DNA of 64,000 nt from Thiotrichaceae bacterium UBA4486. GTDB lineage: Bacteria > Pseudomonadota > Gammaproteobacteria > Eutrophobiales > Eutrophobiaceae. Numbering within the stretch: position 1 is the stretch's first letter; every line of letters starts with the position of its first letter. The notes beneath the pieces were generated by a model. It saw only the letters and a list, made by a program, of their open reading frames with translations. It was not told the origin of the DNA and searched no databases. The stretch lies in contig DGNS01000009.1 of NCBI GenBank assembly GCA_002389045.1, forward strand, positions 152,986-216,985. Direction: 5' to 3'. Shown piece by piece: positions 54,910 through 63,207 of this stretch. The position numbers and the translations under genes were made by a program.

Positions 54910-55676
54910 CTGATTACCGCATCGAGACGGTTTCCGTTATTATCCGTCCCCGCCAGGGTGATGACTTTTGACTTGATTTCGTCACTGATTTCGAATGTGA
55001 ATACAGGATTTTCACTGACCGGCTGGAAAAGTTGAATGTCAGCCATTGTCTGTCCGGAATCATCCCTTAAGTTGAGCTGTTCGATATAAAACTCGGGAAT
55101 ACCAGGTGCAAGCCCTGTATCCATTGGATGCATAATACGCAGGCGTAGACGTTGCAGATGACCGGAATCGTGCCAGATGCGCGTTGTGACATTCATCAGG
55201 GTTTCATGCCAATTATCCACAAGTCGACCGGCACCTGGCGCCGTACAACCCCCTCCCGCAGCATCTATCCAGCGACCGCCCACATGCCAGACGCCATCTG
55301 ATGTTTTGACTGCAGCCCGCACCGGAGTGGATTGTTCAACCTTGAAACGAAAAGCAATATAGGGTTTCAGGTGAACAGGTTTGAACTCCATAACCTTTTG
55401 TATGGGGTTCAAATCAGCGAATATTACGATACTCTGGACACCTTCAAGCCTGTTGACGGTAACAGAAACAGGTACGTTCATCGGATCTTCGGCAAATTCG
55501 GGAGTCATGACCGTGACTCTGTCATCAAAGACGACGGGTTCATTACCCAGAATTCGCTCATGCATCACTGCCCAGGCCGGTGAATCCAGCGGATCAACCA
55601 ATGTATCGACAGCCAGCAGAGTCAGCGGATGAAAAAGAAAAAATACAGCAAACATAAGCTGGCGCAGTCGGATCAT
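54906..55676 (-). CDS. Quinoprotein-associated SoxYZ-like carrier
   Basis: A 256-residue periplasmic protein; signal peptide ends near residue 23. Residues of about 25-150 resemble SoxY and 160-256 SoxZ, fused, as in the carriers linked to PQQ dehydrogenases. The SoxY-type glycine-rich arm with carrier cysteine is in AAGGGCTAPG (C144), here internal instead of C-terminal. The chemistry carried is unknown. In the same leftward unit as the MBL hydrolase (GTGA overlap) and 29 bases after the binding-protein gene. Confidence 0.85.
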   Translation of the reverse strand: MIRLRQLMFAVFFLFHPLTLLAVDTLVDPLDSPAWAVMHERILGNEPVVFDDRVTVMTPEFAEDPMNVPVSVTVNRLEGVQSIVIFADLNPIQKVMEFKPVHLKPYIAFRFKVEQSTPVRAAVKTSDGVWHVGGRWIDAAGGGCTAPGAGRLVDNWHETLMNVTTRIWHDSGHLQRLRLRIMHPMDTGLAPGIPEFYIEQLNLRDDSGQTMADIQLFQPVSENPVFTFEISDEIKSKVITLAGTDNNGNRLDAVIR

Positions 55677-55705
55677 GAGCTTTACCTCTCTAATTATGAA
55701 CCTGC

Positions 55706-56575
55706 CTATTTCTCATCACCACTGACCAGCAATAATTCATCGTCAATGACAGGATGATAGCTCAGTCCATGTGACTTGAAGATGGATTCTATTTCACCAC
55801 TCTGCTTTAGTTCGCCAATAACTTCATTCAGTTTATTTGCCAGGTTTACATTCTCACTGCTAACCGCAGCGCAAAGTTCCCAACCCTCCACAGATAACCC
55901 CGGGGTTGGTAATTTGGTTACCAGGAAGTCATGCTCATGTTGTAAAAGACCATGTTCCAGTTCCCCCCGGTTGGCCATAACAGCGGAAACCTCCCTGTCA
56001 ACCATGGCATACACAGCATCTGTCACGGTCACATAATGCCGGACACTGTCACGCAGTTTTCCACTAAACGCTCCGAGCAGATATGCATCGGACAATGATG
56101 CTGTTTCTACACCTATGGGTTCCGTGGCAAAAACTTCGAGAGTTCTTGCGCTGCGTACACGTTCTGTGTTTACAGCAAAGGCCACCACCTCGCGAAAGTA
56201 GGGCTGGGTAAAAATTACCTTTTCATTCAGCTTCGCGAAATTAACATCATAAGGTGCATGCAAAAACACATCAGCAGCACCGCCCGCAAGATAGTGGCCT
56301 TTCCAGACCAGATTTCGGAGATCATCTTCCACCGATTCATCAGCCTGAAACAGGCGAAACCCGCTTTTTACCCCCATTTTTTCAGCAATAAGCTTGCCTA
56401 AATCAACATCAACACCTTTAACCTGGCCGTTTTCATCCTTGTAGGAATAAGGTGGAAAATTTTCATAAACAGCGAATTCGATGAATCCTTTTTCCATAAT
56501 TTTTTCAAATCCCGCCGCATACACGCACGACGCGAAAAGAGATGATGTTATCAGAAATATCAGTCTTGATTTCAT
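55706..56575 (-). CDS. Quinoprotein-associated periplasmic binding protein (MoxJ/XoxJ-like)
   Basis: A 289-residue solute-binding-fold protein, signal peptide to near residue 20. The SBP_bac_3 opening is FIEFAVYENFPPYSYKDENGQVKGVDVDLGKLIAEKMG. It groups with the MoxJ/XoxJ class, which probably help activate or assemble the PQQ dehydrogenase rather than import a nutrient. No ABC permease or ATPase is present next to it, as expected for that role. ATG 56575. Confidence 0.83.
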   Translation of the reverse strand: MKSRLIFLITSSLFASCVYAAGFEKIMEKGFIEFAVYENFPPYSYKDENGQVKGVDVDLGKLIAEKMGVKSGFRLFQADESVEDDLRNLVWKGHYLAGGAADVFLHAPYDVNFAKLNEKVIFTQPYFREVVAFAVNTERVRSARTLEVFATEPIGVETASLSDAYLLGAFSGKLRDSVRHYVTVTDAVYAMVDREVSAVMANRGELEHGLLQHEHDFLVTKLPTPGLSVEGWELCAAVSSENVNLANKLNEVIGELKQSGEIESIFKSHGLSYHPVIDDELLLVSGDEK

Positions 56576-56775
56576 AGATATCGGGCCCGGAAGTTATTTT
56601 GAGTTGTACAAAGCCAGTCAGACAATTGCATGCAAAACAGATTCAAAGCAAGGTGGCAAATGTGTTTGTTTGTTGTTTATTCAGCTGGCAAAATCAATTT
56701 ATCAAACATATTGATTTTTGCATGACATCCATGTCGTAAAAGAACTGAGGAATGAATCAAAGGTTCCATAACGAA

Positions 56776-57234
56776 TTACTCATCAGCGGGTACTGTTTCC
56801 AGCCAGGCCCGAATCGCCCACAAAGCCTCCTGGCTGAGCGGCCCCCCATCAGAATCTGCAAATACCGGCATATAAGTGATACCGTTTCTGATAGCGCCAT
56901 CCCGCACCCTGTAGACATACCATTCGTCACCATCCGCATCATGCGGTAACTCTCTGAGATCAGGTGCGATGCCGCCGGAAACAGCACCAAGTCCATGGCA
57001 ACGGGCGCAATTCTGGTTATAAGCTGATTTCCCGACAGCAATGGCCGCCTCATTTCCACTGTACGGATTACGCTCCCGCCACTCGTCACCCAGAAGTTCG
57101 AGTCCGGTAACATCGACAGGCTGTGGCGTAACATCTCCATGGGCAAAAACGCTTACAGGTAACATGAACATCGCTGTAATAAAATACTTTGCTGTCATAT
57201 TTGATGAGTGTTTAATAATGTTTATTGTTGTCAT
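56776..57234 (-). CDS. Cytochrome c-550, PedF type
   Basis: A 152-residue periplasmic cytochrome c. The hydrophobic leader ends near residue 32, just before HGDVTPQPVDVTGLELLG, the hallmark of PedF-type cytochromes. One heme: C76-x-x-C79-H80 (NCARCH), Met ligand M122 (YMP). Accepts electrons from the PQQ alcohol dehydrogenase encoded upstream and passes them to an oxidase. Start M1 follows GAGGAAA. A sigma-54-like promoter lies near 57404-57419. Confidence 0.9.
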   Translation of the reverse strand: MTTINIIKHSSNMTAKYFITAMFMLPVSVFAHGDVTPQPVDVTGLELLGDEWRERNPYSGNEAAIAVGKSAYNQNCARCHGLGAVSGGIAPDLRELPHDADGDEWYVYRVRDGAIRNGITYMPVFADSDGGPLSQEALWAIRAWLETVPADE

Positions 57235-57403
57235 GAAATTTCCTCAGTAGTCGATTCTACAAGAAATCCGGGGAACACAGGGTTAACACAATATCTGCAT
57301 GCAAGGTCATCAATTGATTTTCAGAAATACTCCTGAAATATCAGAAAAAATTCATATTCACATTTCCGGAATAAACCTGATTGAATGCTGACTTTGAACA
57401 ATC

Positions 57404-57419
57404 TGCAATACCCTGGCCT
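57404..57419 (-). promoter_or_regulatory. Sigma-54 -24/-12 type promoter for the cytochrome
   Basis: On the minus strand AGGCCAGGGTATTGCA. GG (57418-57417) and GC (57406-57405) are separated by exactly 10 bases, and the -12 box TTGCA is perfect; the -24 box is less typical. Predicted start near 57393, about 160 bases before the cytochrome start codon. Confidence 0.45.
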
Positions 57420-57579
57420 GATACGGGCGGATGTTTTAATCAAAATCCCTTACTGTCGTCATGGACACCTGTATAGGGGATTATTGCCGGGGTCAGAAAT
57501 TGTAATAATTTAATAAACGATCTCATCATTGCCGGTTATCATAATCAATATAATACTCAAGGCTCGTAATCCTGATGCT

Positions 57580-57692
57580 TCCATTTGTAAAGGACCAGCA
57601 CTCCGGAAAGCATACTTTCGGGTGACCGGTTGAGGAGGAGGTCAATAATGTACTGGTCCTTTACAAATGGAGACCGGCACAAGCCGGTCTCC
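57580..57692. repeat. Long inverted repeat and adjoining hairpin after the dehydrogenase gene
   Basis: CCATTTGTAAAGGACCAG (57581-57598) and CTGGTCCTTTACAAATGG (57653-57670) are perfect complements (19 with flanking T/A), spaced by 54 bases. Next to the right arm, GGAGACCGGC (57669-57678) pairs with GCCGGTCTCC (57683-57692). The second hairpin may stop the dehydrogenase transcript, although the T-run is weak. The loop includes GAGGAGGAGG, 7 bases before an ATG opening a 25-codon frame (57648-57725). Confidence 0.7.
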
Positions 57693-57721
57693 ACCAGATT
57701 ACTGGATTACAACGGGAAGTA

Positions 57722-59479
57722 TTAACTTCCGAGTTTGAATACCCAGAGACTGCCTCCCTGGTTCAGGTACTTGACTGCTGAAGCAACATCGCCACCCCAT
57801 AATGGGACAGCACCACCCCAACCGGAAGGAACAGCGATATACTGTTCGCCATCTTCCATCCAGGTAATCGGGTTGCCTACCACACCGGAACCGGTCTGGA
57901 ATTTCCACAGTTCCTTGCCGGTTTTGGCATCAAATGCCTTCAGATAGCCTTCCGGAGTACCGGTAAAGACCAGGTTACCCGCTGTTGCCAGCACACCACC
58001 CCAGAGTGGAGCAGGGTTTTTGTATTCCCAGACTTTCTTGCCGGTCTTCGGATCAAATGCGCGCAGTGCGCCAATGTAGTCCTTGTTCAGAGGCTTGATA
58101 GTAAAACCGGCGCCGAGATACGCAGCGCCCTTCTTGTAAGTAACGGGTTCGTTCCACAGGTCCATACCCCACTCGTTGGCAGGCACGTAGAACAGACCCG
58201 TATCCTGACTGTAAGCCATGGGCATCCAGTTCTTGCCACCCAGGAAAGACGGAGCGACGAAGATCTGTTCTCCCTTCTTGCCGTCAGTGCTTGTTGATGG
58301 ATCACCGGGACGCACACCGGTTTCTATGGGACGTCCGGTCTTGAGGTCAATACCCTTGGCCCAGTCAATCTGGTTCACGAACGGAAATGCATTCTCAAGC
58401 TTGCCATTGGTGCGATCGAGGACATAGAAAAAACCGTTGCGATCTGCGTGACCGGCAAGCTTCTTACCACCGGCATTGAATGCGACGGTTTCGTTGACAC
58501 CATCATAATCCCAGGCATCATTTGGCGTGAATTGATAGTGCCATTTGATCTTGCCGGTATCGGGGTCAATGGCCACAGTCGATGTGGAGTAAAGATTATC
58601 ACCCGGACGCAAGTGTGAATTCCAGGGAGCAGGATTACCTGTACCGTAAAATATGAGGTCAACTTCGGGGTCGTAGGTACCGCCCGCCCAGGTCGCGGCG
58701 CCGCCTGTTTTCCACAGGTCGCCAGGCCAGGTCGCATTGGTTGTGCCGCTGATTCCGTTGTCTTTACCGTTAAGGGTACCCATATGACCTTCAACGGTCG
58801 GACGAATCCAGACCAACTTACCGGTCAATGCATCGCGGGCCTCGACGCGACCAATTACGCCGAACTCACCGCCGGAAACACCCGTGATCACCTTGCCTTT
58901 GACAATCAACGGGGCTGCCGTGAATGAATAGCCATCCTTGAAGTTGTCGATTTTTTCCTTCCAGACAACCTCGCCGGTATCCTGATTCAGGGCCACGATC
59001 TGTGCATCCAGGGTACCAAAGATAACCAGGTCATCGTATAAAGCTGCACCACGATTGACTACGTCACAACAGGGCAGAATACCCTCGGGCAGGCGATGGT
59101 CATATTGCCAGATTTCCTCACCGGTTTTTGAATCAATGGCGTATATACGCGAGTAAGAGGCTGTAACAAATATTTTGCCATCATGCACCAGGGGCTGGGC
59201 CTCCTGACCGCGTTGTTTCTCGCCACCAAAGGAGTAGGAGAAGGCGGGGACCAGTTTGCTCACATTGCCGGCGTTTATGGTTTTAAGGCTGCTGTAGCGC
59301 TGCCCCTGTGGTCCCAGCCCGTAGGAGACCACATCTCCAGGCGTACTCGCATCATTAATGATGTCATCATCTGTAACCTTGCCAGCAACTGCGCTACCAG
59401 CCGGCAATATGACCGCAATGCCGGCGACAGCCAGAGATTTCAGACCTGCTTCACAGGCTCTTTGGATATGCTTTTTCAT
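57722..59479 (-). CDS. PQQ-dependent alcohol dehydrogenase, lanthanide type
   Basis: A 585-residue periplasmic quinoprotein; signal peptide ends near residue 32. It oxidises alcohols with pyrroloquinoline quinone. Seen: eight-bladed propeller Trp-docking repeats (such as GKELWKF and GEEIWQY), the disulfide C137-C138 (LPCCDV), E205 and N282 as metal ligands, catalytic D324 and D326 (WDYDGVNE). The second Asp is the lanthanide-specific ligand of XoxF and PedH, replaced by Ala in MxaF or Ser in Ca-type ExaA. Overall sequence (SFGGEKQRGQE, HADRNGFFYVLDR) resembles the ExaA/PedH group. A sigma-54-like promoter and palindrome lie upstream. Primary or short-chain alcohol as substrate is inference. 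Confidence 0.93.
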   Translation of the reverse strand: MKKHIQRACEAGLKSLAVAGIAVILPAGSAVAGKVTDDDIINDASTPGDVVSYGLGPQGQRYSSLKTINAGNVSKLVPAFSYSFGGEKQRGQEAQPLVHDGKIFVTASYSRIYAIDSKTGEEIWQYDHRLPEGILPCCDVVNRGAALYDDLVIFGTLDAQIVALNQDTGEVVWKEKIDNFKDGYSFTAAPLIVKGKVITGVSGGEFGVIGRVEARDALTGKLVWIRPTVEGHMGTLNGKDNGISGTTNATWPGDLWKTGGAATWAGGTYDPEVDLIFYGTGNPAPWNSHLRPGDNLYSTSTVAIDPDTGKIKWHYQFTPNDAWDYDGVNETVAFNAGGKKLAGHADRNGFFYVLDRTNGKLENAFPFVNQIDWAKGIDLKTGRPIETGVRPGDPSTSTDGKKGEQIFVAPSFLGGKNWMPMAYSQDTGLFYVPANEWGMDLWNEPVTYKKGAAYLGAGFTIKPLNKDYIGALRAFDPKTGKKVWEYKNPAPLWGGVLATAGNLVFTGTPEGYLKAFDAKTGKELWKFQTGSGVVGNPITWMEDGEQYIAVPSGWGGAVPLWGGDVASAVKYLNQGGSLWVFKLGS

Positions 59480-59668
59480 TTATAAAGAACTCCTCAGTTT
59501 TCCGGAATTTATTCTAAGATTAAGGAATGGTTAAGACCGTCTTTCTCCCACTTCCAATAAACCTTGATTTCAAACAGAGTTAGTCAAAAATCTCGGTACG
59601 TTATATATCACGTGGCTATGAATCGAGCGGCAACAGAAGTACGCGGCTCACCACGAGCGACTATCTGT

Positions 59669-59686
59669 TTGCAGAACGCATGCCAA
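59669..59686 (-). promoter_or_regulatory. Sigma-54 -24/-12 promoter of the alcohol dehydrogenase
   Basis: On the minus strand TTGGCATGCGTTCTGCAA. GG (59684-59683) and GC (59672-59671) are exactly 10 bases apart; the -24 box TTGGCATG differs by one base from TTGGCACG, and the -12 box is CTGCA against TTGCA. Predicted start near 59659, a leader of about 180 bases. No competing sigma-70 promoter of quality was seen. Confidence 0.65.
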
Positions 59687-59836
59687 TCAGGAAATAAACA
59701 ATTCGAGATGAGGAAATAAACTTTAACTATCTGTTATTAATAGGCTAATACTTGATTCAGCGATGTATCGATTATCGCATTTAATGCTTCTACAAAGACT
59801 TGCGTGGATTTTTTTGTGGCATGTATAGTTAGTGTA

Positions 59837-59853
59837 TGTTGCAGAACGCAACA
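59837..59853. promoter_or_regulatory. Palindrome, probable activator site (UAS)
   Basis: TGTTGC-AGAAC-GCAACA is a perfect 6+6 inverted repeat (7+7 with flanking A/T) about 165 bases upstream of the sigma-54 promoter, a typical place for an enhancer-binding activator. A degenerate copy TGTAGC-ATAAT-GCAACG with the same 5-base spacing lies at 62050-62066 upstream of the regulator start. Binding by the AcoR-like regulator encoded between the two is inferred. Confidence 0.6.
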
Positions 59854-59969
59854 TCGGCTGGTAAGAATTACACTTTATATTTAGAATCTGTATAAAGTAT
59901 TGTGAATCTTTATGGCTTGATATTCACCGGCATAATGAACAAGTCTCCTTGCCGGCATATATTATCCAA

Positions 59970-61997
59970 TCAGTTACGAATGATTTTGCTTCTTCTATAT
60001 ATTGTAGAACGGTCAATACCCAGAATTCTTGCTGCCTTGCTGACATTACCATCCGTCCGTACCAGCGTAGCCCGGATCAGTTCATCATTTACTGTACGGA
60101 GATCCCGATTTGTACAGGTTTCAGGCCGTACCTCTTCGCCCCTGGTTCGTAGTTTATCCGGGACGTCCTCGATCCTGACCATATCACCCTGAACCATCAG
60201 AACCCAGCGTCGGCAAAGATTGTGCAACTCCCGAATATTGCCCGGCCAACTATATCCCAGCAATGTATCCTTGACCTCTGCGCTGAGTTCAAGCAGAGGC
60301 CTGCCCGCAGCCCAGCTTTCCCGTTCCAGAAATTCGACAGCCAGTTCGATCACATCTTCTCCACGTTCAGAAAGCGGAGGGATTTCAATTTCTAGTACGC
60401 TGAGCCGGTGATAGAGATCCTGCCGGAACTGACCGGACTCAATTTGTTTGAACATTTTTGAACTGCCCGCGGCAATGATCCTGACATCGACATGCATGGA
60501 CTCAACACTGCCAATGCGGTTTATCTCGTTGTGGTCAAGCACCCTCAGGAATCTGGACTGCAGATCCAGATCCAGGGAATCGATTTCATCCAGAAACAGC
60601 GTCCCGCCCGCAGCGTGTTCGAATTTGCCTTTCATGCCATCCCTGCGGGCCCCGGTAAATGCGCCGGGAACGTAACCGAATAACTCGCTCTCAATCAGGT
60701 CACGCGGCAATGCCCCGCAGTTGATGGCAATAAACGGCTGCTCAGAGCGCGTACTTTCCGCATGAATAGAGTGTGCCACCAATTCCTTGCCGGTACCTGT
60801 GTCACCAATCAGAAGCACACTGCTTTCCATGGGATCGCGTGAGGCAGCACGGGCCAGGGTCAGCACATCACGCAATTTCGGCGAGGTCCCACGAATATTA
60901 TCAAAGGTATATTTGGTAGGTGCGGCGCTACACCCCCTGCTGGCCTGTCGCTCTTGTGTGTGTACGTTTTTACTGTCAATAGCCGACAAGATCAACAATG
61001 CGCCCAGATTCTCCTGCCGGTATAACACGGGCTCGATACGAACACGTACCGTGTGACTGAAGCCCGTTTCGGATCGCATCTCGATTCGCATCTCCTCCAT
61101 GATATTCTGCCTGATACTACGCAGTATCACCTCCCACAGGTCGGGCAAGAAACGGGTAACGGGATTTTCAACACACTCAGGAAACTCGAGATTCATCAGG
61201 CGTGAAGCCCGCGAATTGTAGTCAATGAGATAACCGTTCTCATCCACCAGCATCACACCGTCATTTGGCCAGCGTAGCATCCTGTCACGACAAACGCTGC
61301 GCAGGATCTCACGCCGGTTTAACTGCAGCAGCGTCAGCCCCGAGTGAACACTTTGAGCGAGCGAAATCGCCAGTGTCATGGTTTCACGGCGGATCTGGTC
61401 GATCGGGCCAGTGATATCAATTACGCCTGCCACGCCACTACCACAAACGTCCGCGATAGGGGCCCCGTAACACACCCAGGGTTGCCAGCCCTTGCAATAG
61501 TGTTCATGCCCCATAACCACTTCCGGTCTGCCCAACATCAGTGTCGTACCAATACCATTCGGACCAACCTCGTCTTCGTGCCACAATCCGCCTGGCCGAA
61601 AATTGATTTTTTCAAGTTCTGACTGAATGTCCTCGTGACCTACGGAATGAAGAATGCGTCCTTTATGATCAGCGAGCACGACAACATGCCTGTTGCCCTC
61701 GACCGAGAGCGCAATTTTTTCCATGACATTTATAGCGGCCTTGCCAAGATCACCCTGACGAAGTTTTTCCTCCAGACGTTCGGGAGACATTACCGTGGGC
61801 GCACGGGTGGATTGCGGGTCGAGACCGCGTTCACGGCTGCGCACCCAGCTCTCGCATATCACACTACGGGGATTAAGATTTTGAAATCTGCCGGTACAAA
61901 TAAATTCTTCCCAGTTTCTACACGCCGTATCGAGGCTGTGATCAACATTGGTAGGGAAGGCAATTGATTGATTAGAAATACTTTTTTTATTCAGCAT
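59970..61997 (-). CDS. AcoR-like sigma-54-dependent activator
   Basis: A 675-residue enhancer-binding regulator. A GAF domain (about 60-220), with PNGIGTTLMLGRPEVVMGHEHY, is typical of AcoR (acetoin/alcohol responders). A PAS-like domain (about 240-345) comes next, then the AAA+ sigma-54 domain (about 360-600) with GDTGTGKE (Walker A), ESELFGYVPGAFTGA (the GAFTGA sigma-54 loop) and LFLDEIDSL. The C-terminal Fis-type helix-turn-helix GNVSKAARILGIDRSTIYRR completes it. Start ATG 61997 is chosen for AGGAGAACTGG before it; 20 further residues from 62057 are possible. It probably controls the dehydrogenase promoter. Confidence 0.92.
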   Translation of the reverse strand: MLNKKSISNQSIAFPTNVDHSLDTACRNWEEFICTGRFQNLNPRSVICESWVRSRERGLDPQSTRAPTVMSPERLEEKLRQGDLGKAAINVMEKIALSVEGNRHVVVLADHKGRILHSVGHEDIQSELEKINFRPGGLWHEDEVGPNGIGTTLMLGRPEVVMGHEHYCKGWQPWVCYGAPIADVCGSGVAGVIDITGPIDQIRRETMTLAISLAQSVHSGLTLLQLNRREILRSVCRDRMLRWPNDGVMLVDENGYLIDYNSRASRLMNLEFPECVENPVTRFLPDLWEVILRSIRQNIMEEMRIEMRSETGFSHTVRVRIEPVLYRQENLGALLILSAIDSKNVHTQERQASRGCSAAPTKYTFDNIRGTSPKLRDVLTLARAASRDPMESSVLLIGDTGTGKELVAHSIHAESTRSEQPFIAINCGALPRDLIESELFGYVPGAFTGARRDGMKGKFEHAAGGTLFLDEIDSLDLDLQSRFLRVLDHNEINRIGSVESMHVDVRIIAAGSSKMFKQIESGQFRQDLYHRLSVLEIEIPPLSERGEDVIELAVEFLERESWAAGRPLLELSAEVKDTLLGYSWPGNIRELHNLCRRWVLMVQGDMVRIEDVPDKLRTRGEEVRPETCTNRDLRTVNDELIRATLVRTDGNVSKAARILGIDRSTIYRRSKIIRN

Positions 61998-62049
61998 CCA
62001 GTTCTCCTGCGATGCACTTGAGCAAGGTTTAAGGTCGTTACGATACAAT

Positions 62050-62066
62050 CGTTGCATTATGCTACA
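62050..62066. promoter_or_regulatory. Degenerate palindrome upstream of the AcoR-like gene
   Basis: CGTTGC-ATTAT-GCTACA (plus strand) has the half-site and 5-base spacing of the palindrome at 59837-59853 with two mismatches. Just upstream of the regulator start, so autoregulation is plausible. Confidence 0.5.
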
Positions 62067-62213
62067 GATGTAGCAGCAGAGAAAAGTAATTTACGAGTGA
62101 GAACCTGCTTGTGCCTCAAGCCTGGCTTGCCGGCTGTGTAGATATTCTGGAGTGCTATGAACGATGCCCGAGTCCCGGTGTCAGCAAACCAATCTGCAAC
62201 AATTGTTCTGGAT

Positions 62214-62244
62214 AAAAAAAAGGGGCTTGAAGCCCCTTTTTTTT
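62214..62244 (-). terminator. Rho-independent terminator of the OmpA-like gene
   Basis: GGGGCTT (62222-62228) pairs with AAGCCCC (62230-62236), flanked by runs of A and T. Reading leftward it ends the OmpA-type gene that stops at 62269; it is symmetric enough to work both ways. Confidence 0.92.
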
Positions 62245-62268
62245 GTTACCAGATGTTAAAACGTTAAC

Positions 62269-63048
62269 CTAACGGGCAAGTATTTCAACCCGGCGGTTCA
62301 TCTTGCGACCTGCGGCATCCGAATTGGAAGCTACCGGGTCACTCTCGCCGCGGCCTACAGCACGAAGCCGCGAGGATGAAACACCGTTAGAAGTCAGATA
62401 GTTCATCACCGACTCGGCCCGGCGCTGGGACAGATCCAGATTATAGCTGTCGGAGCCGGTGCTGTCGGTGTGACCCTCGATAACTATATCCTGGCTCGGG
62501 TGAGTTTTGATGGTAGAGACGACGCTATTAAGGATAGATTTTGCCTCACTGGTCAGCGTTGCACTGTCAAAATTGAAATGCACACCTTGCAGGGTAGCCA
62601 GGATTGCCGAGCAACCGTTCGCATCCACTGGTGTACCCAGCGGAGTTTCCGGACATTTGTCGAGATAATCCGGGACGCCATCACCATCAGAATCTTCGGC
62701 ACAGCCGTTAGCATCCACCTTCACGCCGGGAGCGGTGAATGGGCATTTATCGCTGTGATTCGGTACGCCGTCATTGTCATCATCGGGGACGATAAAATTA
62801 CCGGTGATTTCAGGCTCGGGGGCCGGCTCCGGAGCCGGCTGGACATCTCCGCAAAGCAATAGACCCAAGAGTCCGCCACCGATCATACCGGCACCCCCGC
62901 CTAGAGGGCTGGCGATACTGCCGCCGGCAGCGCCGGCAAGCGCGGTGCCGAAAATACATTCTTCCCGCTCCACCTGGGTTGTCAGAGTAGAACAGCCGCT
63001 AAACAGCACAGGGATTATCAGTGCCGCGAGAATTTTCTGTGTTCGCAT
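62269..63048 (-). CDS. OmpA-family lipoprotein with TSP3 calcium-type repeats
   Basis: A 259-residue outer-membrane lipoprotein: lipobox LFSGC gives lipidated C19. A glycine-zipper region (LAGAAGGSIASPLGGGAGMIGGG, about 37-65) follows, then two thrombospondin type-3-like repeats (DDDNDGVPNHSDKCP; DSDGDGVPDYLDKCPETP, about 92-148) that can bind calcium. The C-terminal OmpA domain (about 150-258), with IEGHTDSTGSDSYNLDLSQRRAESVMNYL, binds peptidoglycan. Likely an envelope tether. Strong terminator follows. Confidence 0.9.
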   Translation of the reverse strand: MRTQKILAALIIPVLFSGCSTLTTQVEREECIFGTALAGAAGGSIASPLGGGAGMIGGGLLGLLLCGDVQPAPEPAPEPEITGNFIVPDDDNDGVPNHSDKCPFTAPGVKVDANGCAEDSDGDGVPDYLDKCPETPLGTPVDANGCSAILATLQGVHFNFDSATLTSEAKSILNSVVSTIKTHPSQDIVIEGHTDSTGSDSYNLDLSQRRAESVMNYLTSNGVSSSRLRAVGRGESDPVASNSDAAGRKMNRRVEILAR

Positions 63049-63207
63049 TCGCTTTCTCCGTCGTTTTTATGCAGTATCGAAACGGCGAGGATGTTACCCC
63101 TCCGGCGCCCGAACGCGCATAAAAAAACGCGTTCAAACAGATACCTGTATGTTTTTATTCGATAACTTTCTTCTCGTTATTTAGCCTTATTATACAACAA
63201 GATATGC

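Larger units (their letters stand above)
57235..57721. other. Region upstream of the cytochrome, with sigma-54 promoter and large hairpin
   Basis: 487 bases without a convincing gene. Holds the -24/-12-like promoter at 57404-57419 (see separate entry), the 18-base inverted repeat at 57581-57670, and a 10-base perfect hairpin at 57669-57692. The rest is AT-rich with no recognised element. Confidence 0.6.
59480..59969. other. Dehydrogenase-regulator intergenic region
   Basis: 490 bases between the dehydrogenase and the regulator gene, no gene recognised. It holds the sigma-54 promoter (59669-59686) and palindrome (59837-59853). A GGAAATAAAC decamer is repeated at about 59689 and 59711. Confidence 0.7.

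Noticed and set aside
57648..57725. 25-codon frame as PqqA
   Set aside because: The peptide lacks the E-x3-Y pair that PqqA needs, and no pqqBCDE follows. Kept only as an unexplained small frame.
59970..62057. Regulator start at 62057
   Set aside because: ATG 61997 has AGGAG at good distance while 62057 has none, and the extra 20 residues overlap the candidate autoregulatory palindrome.
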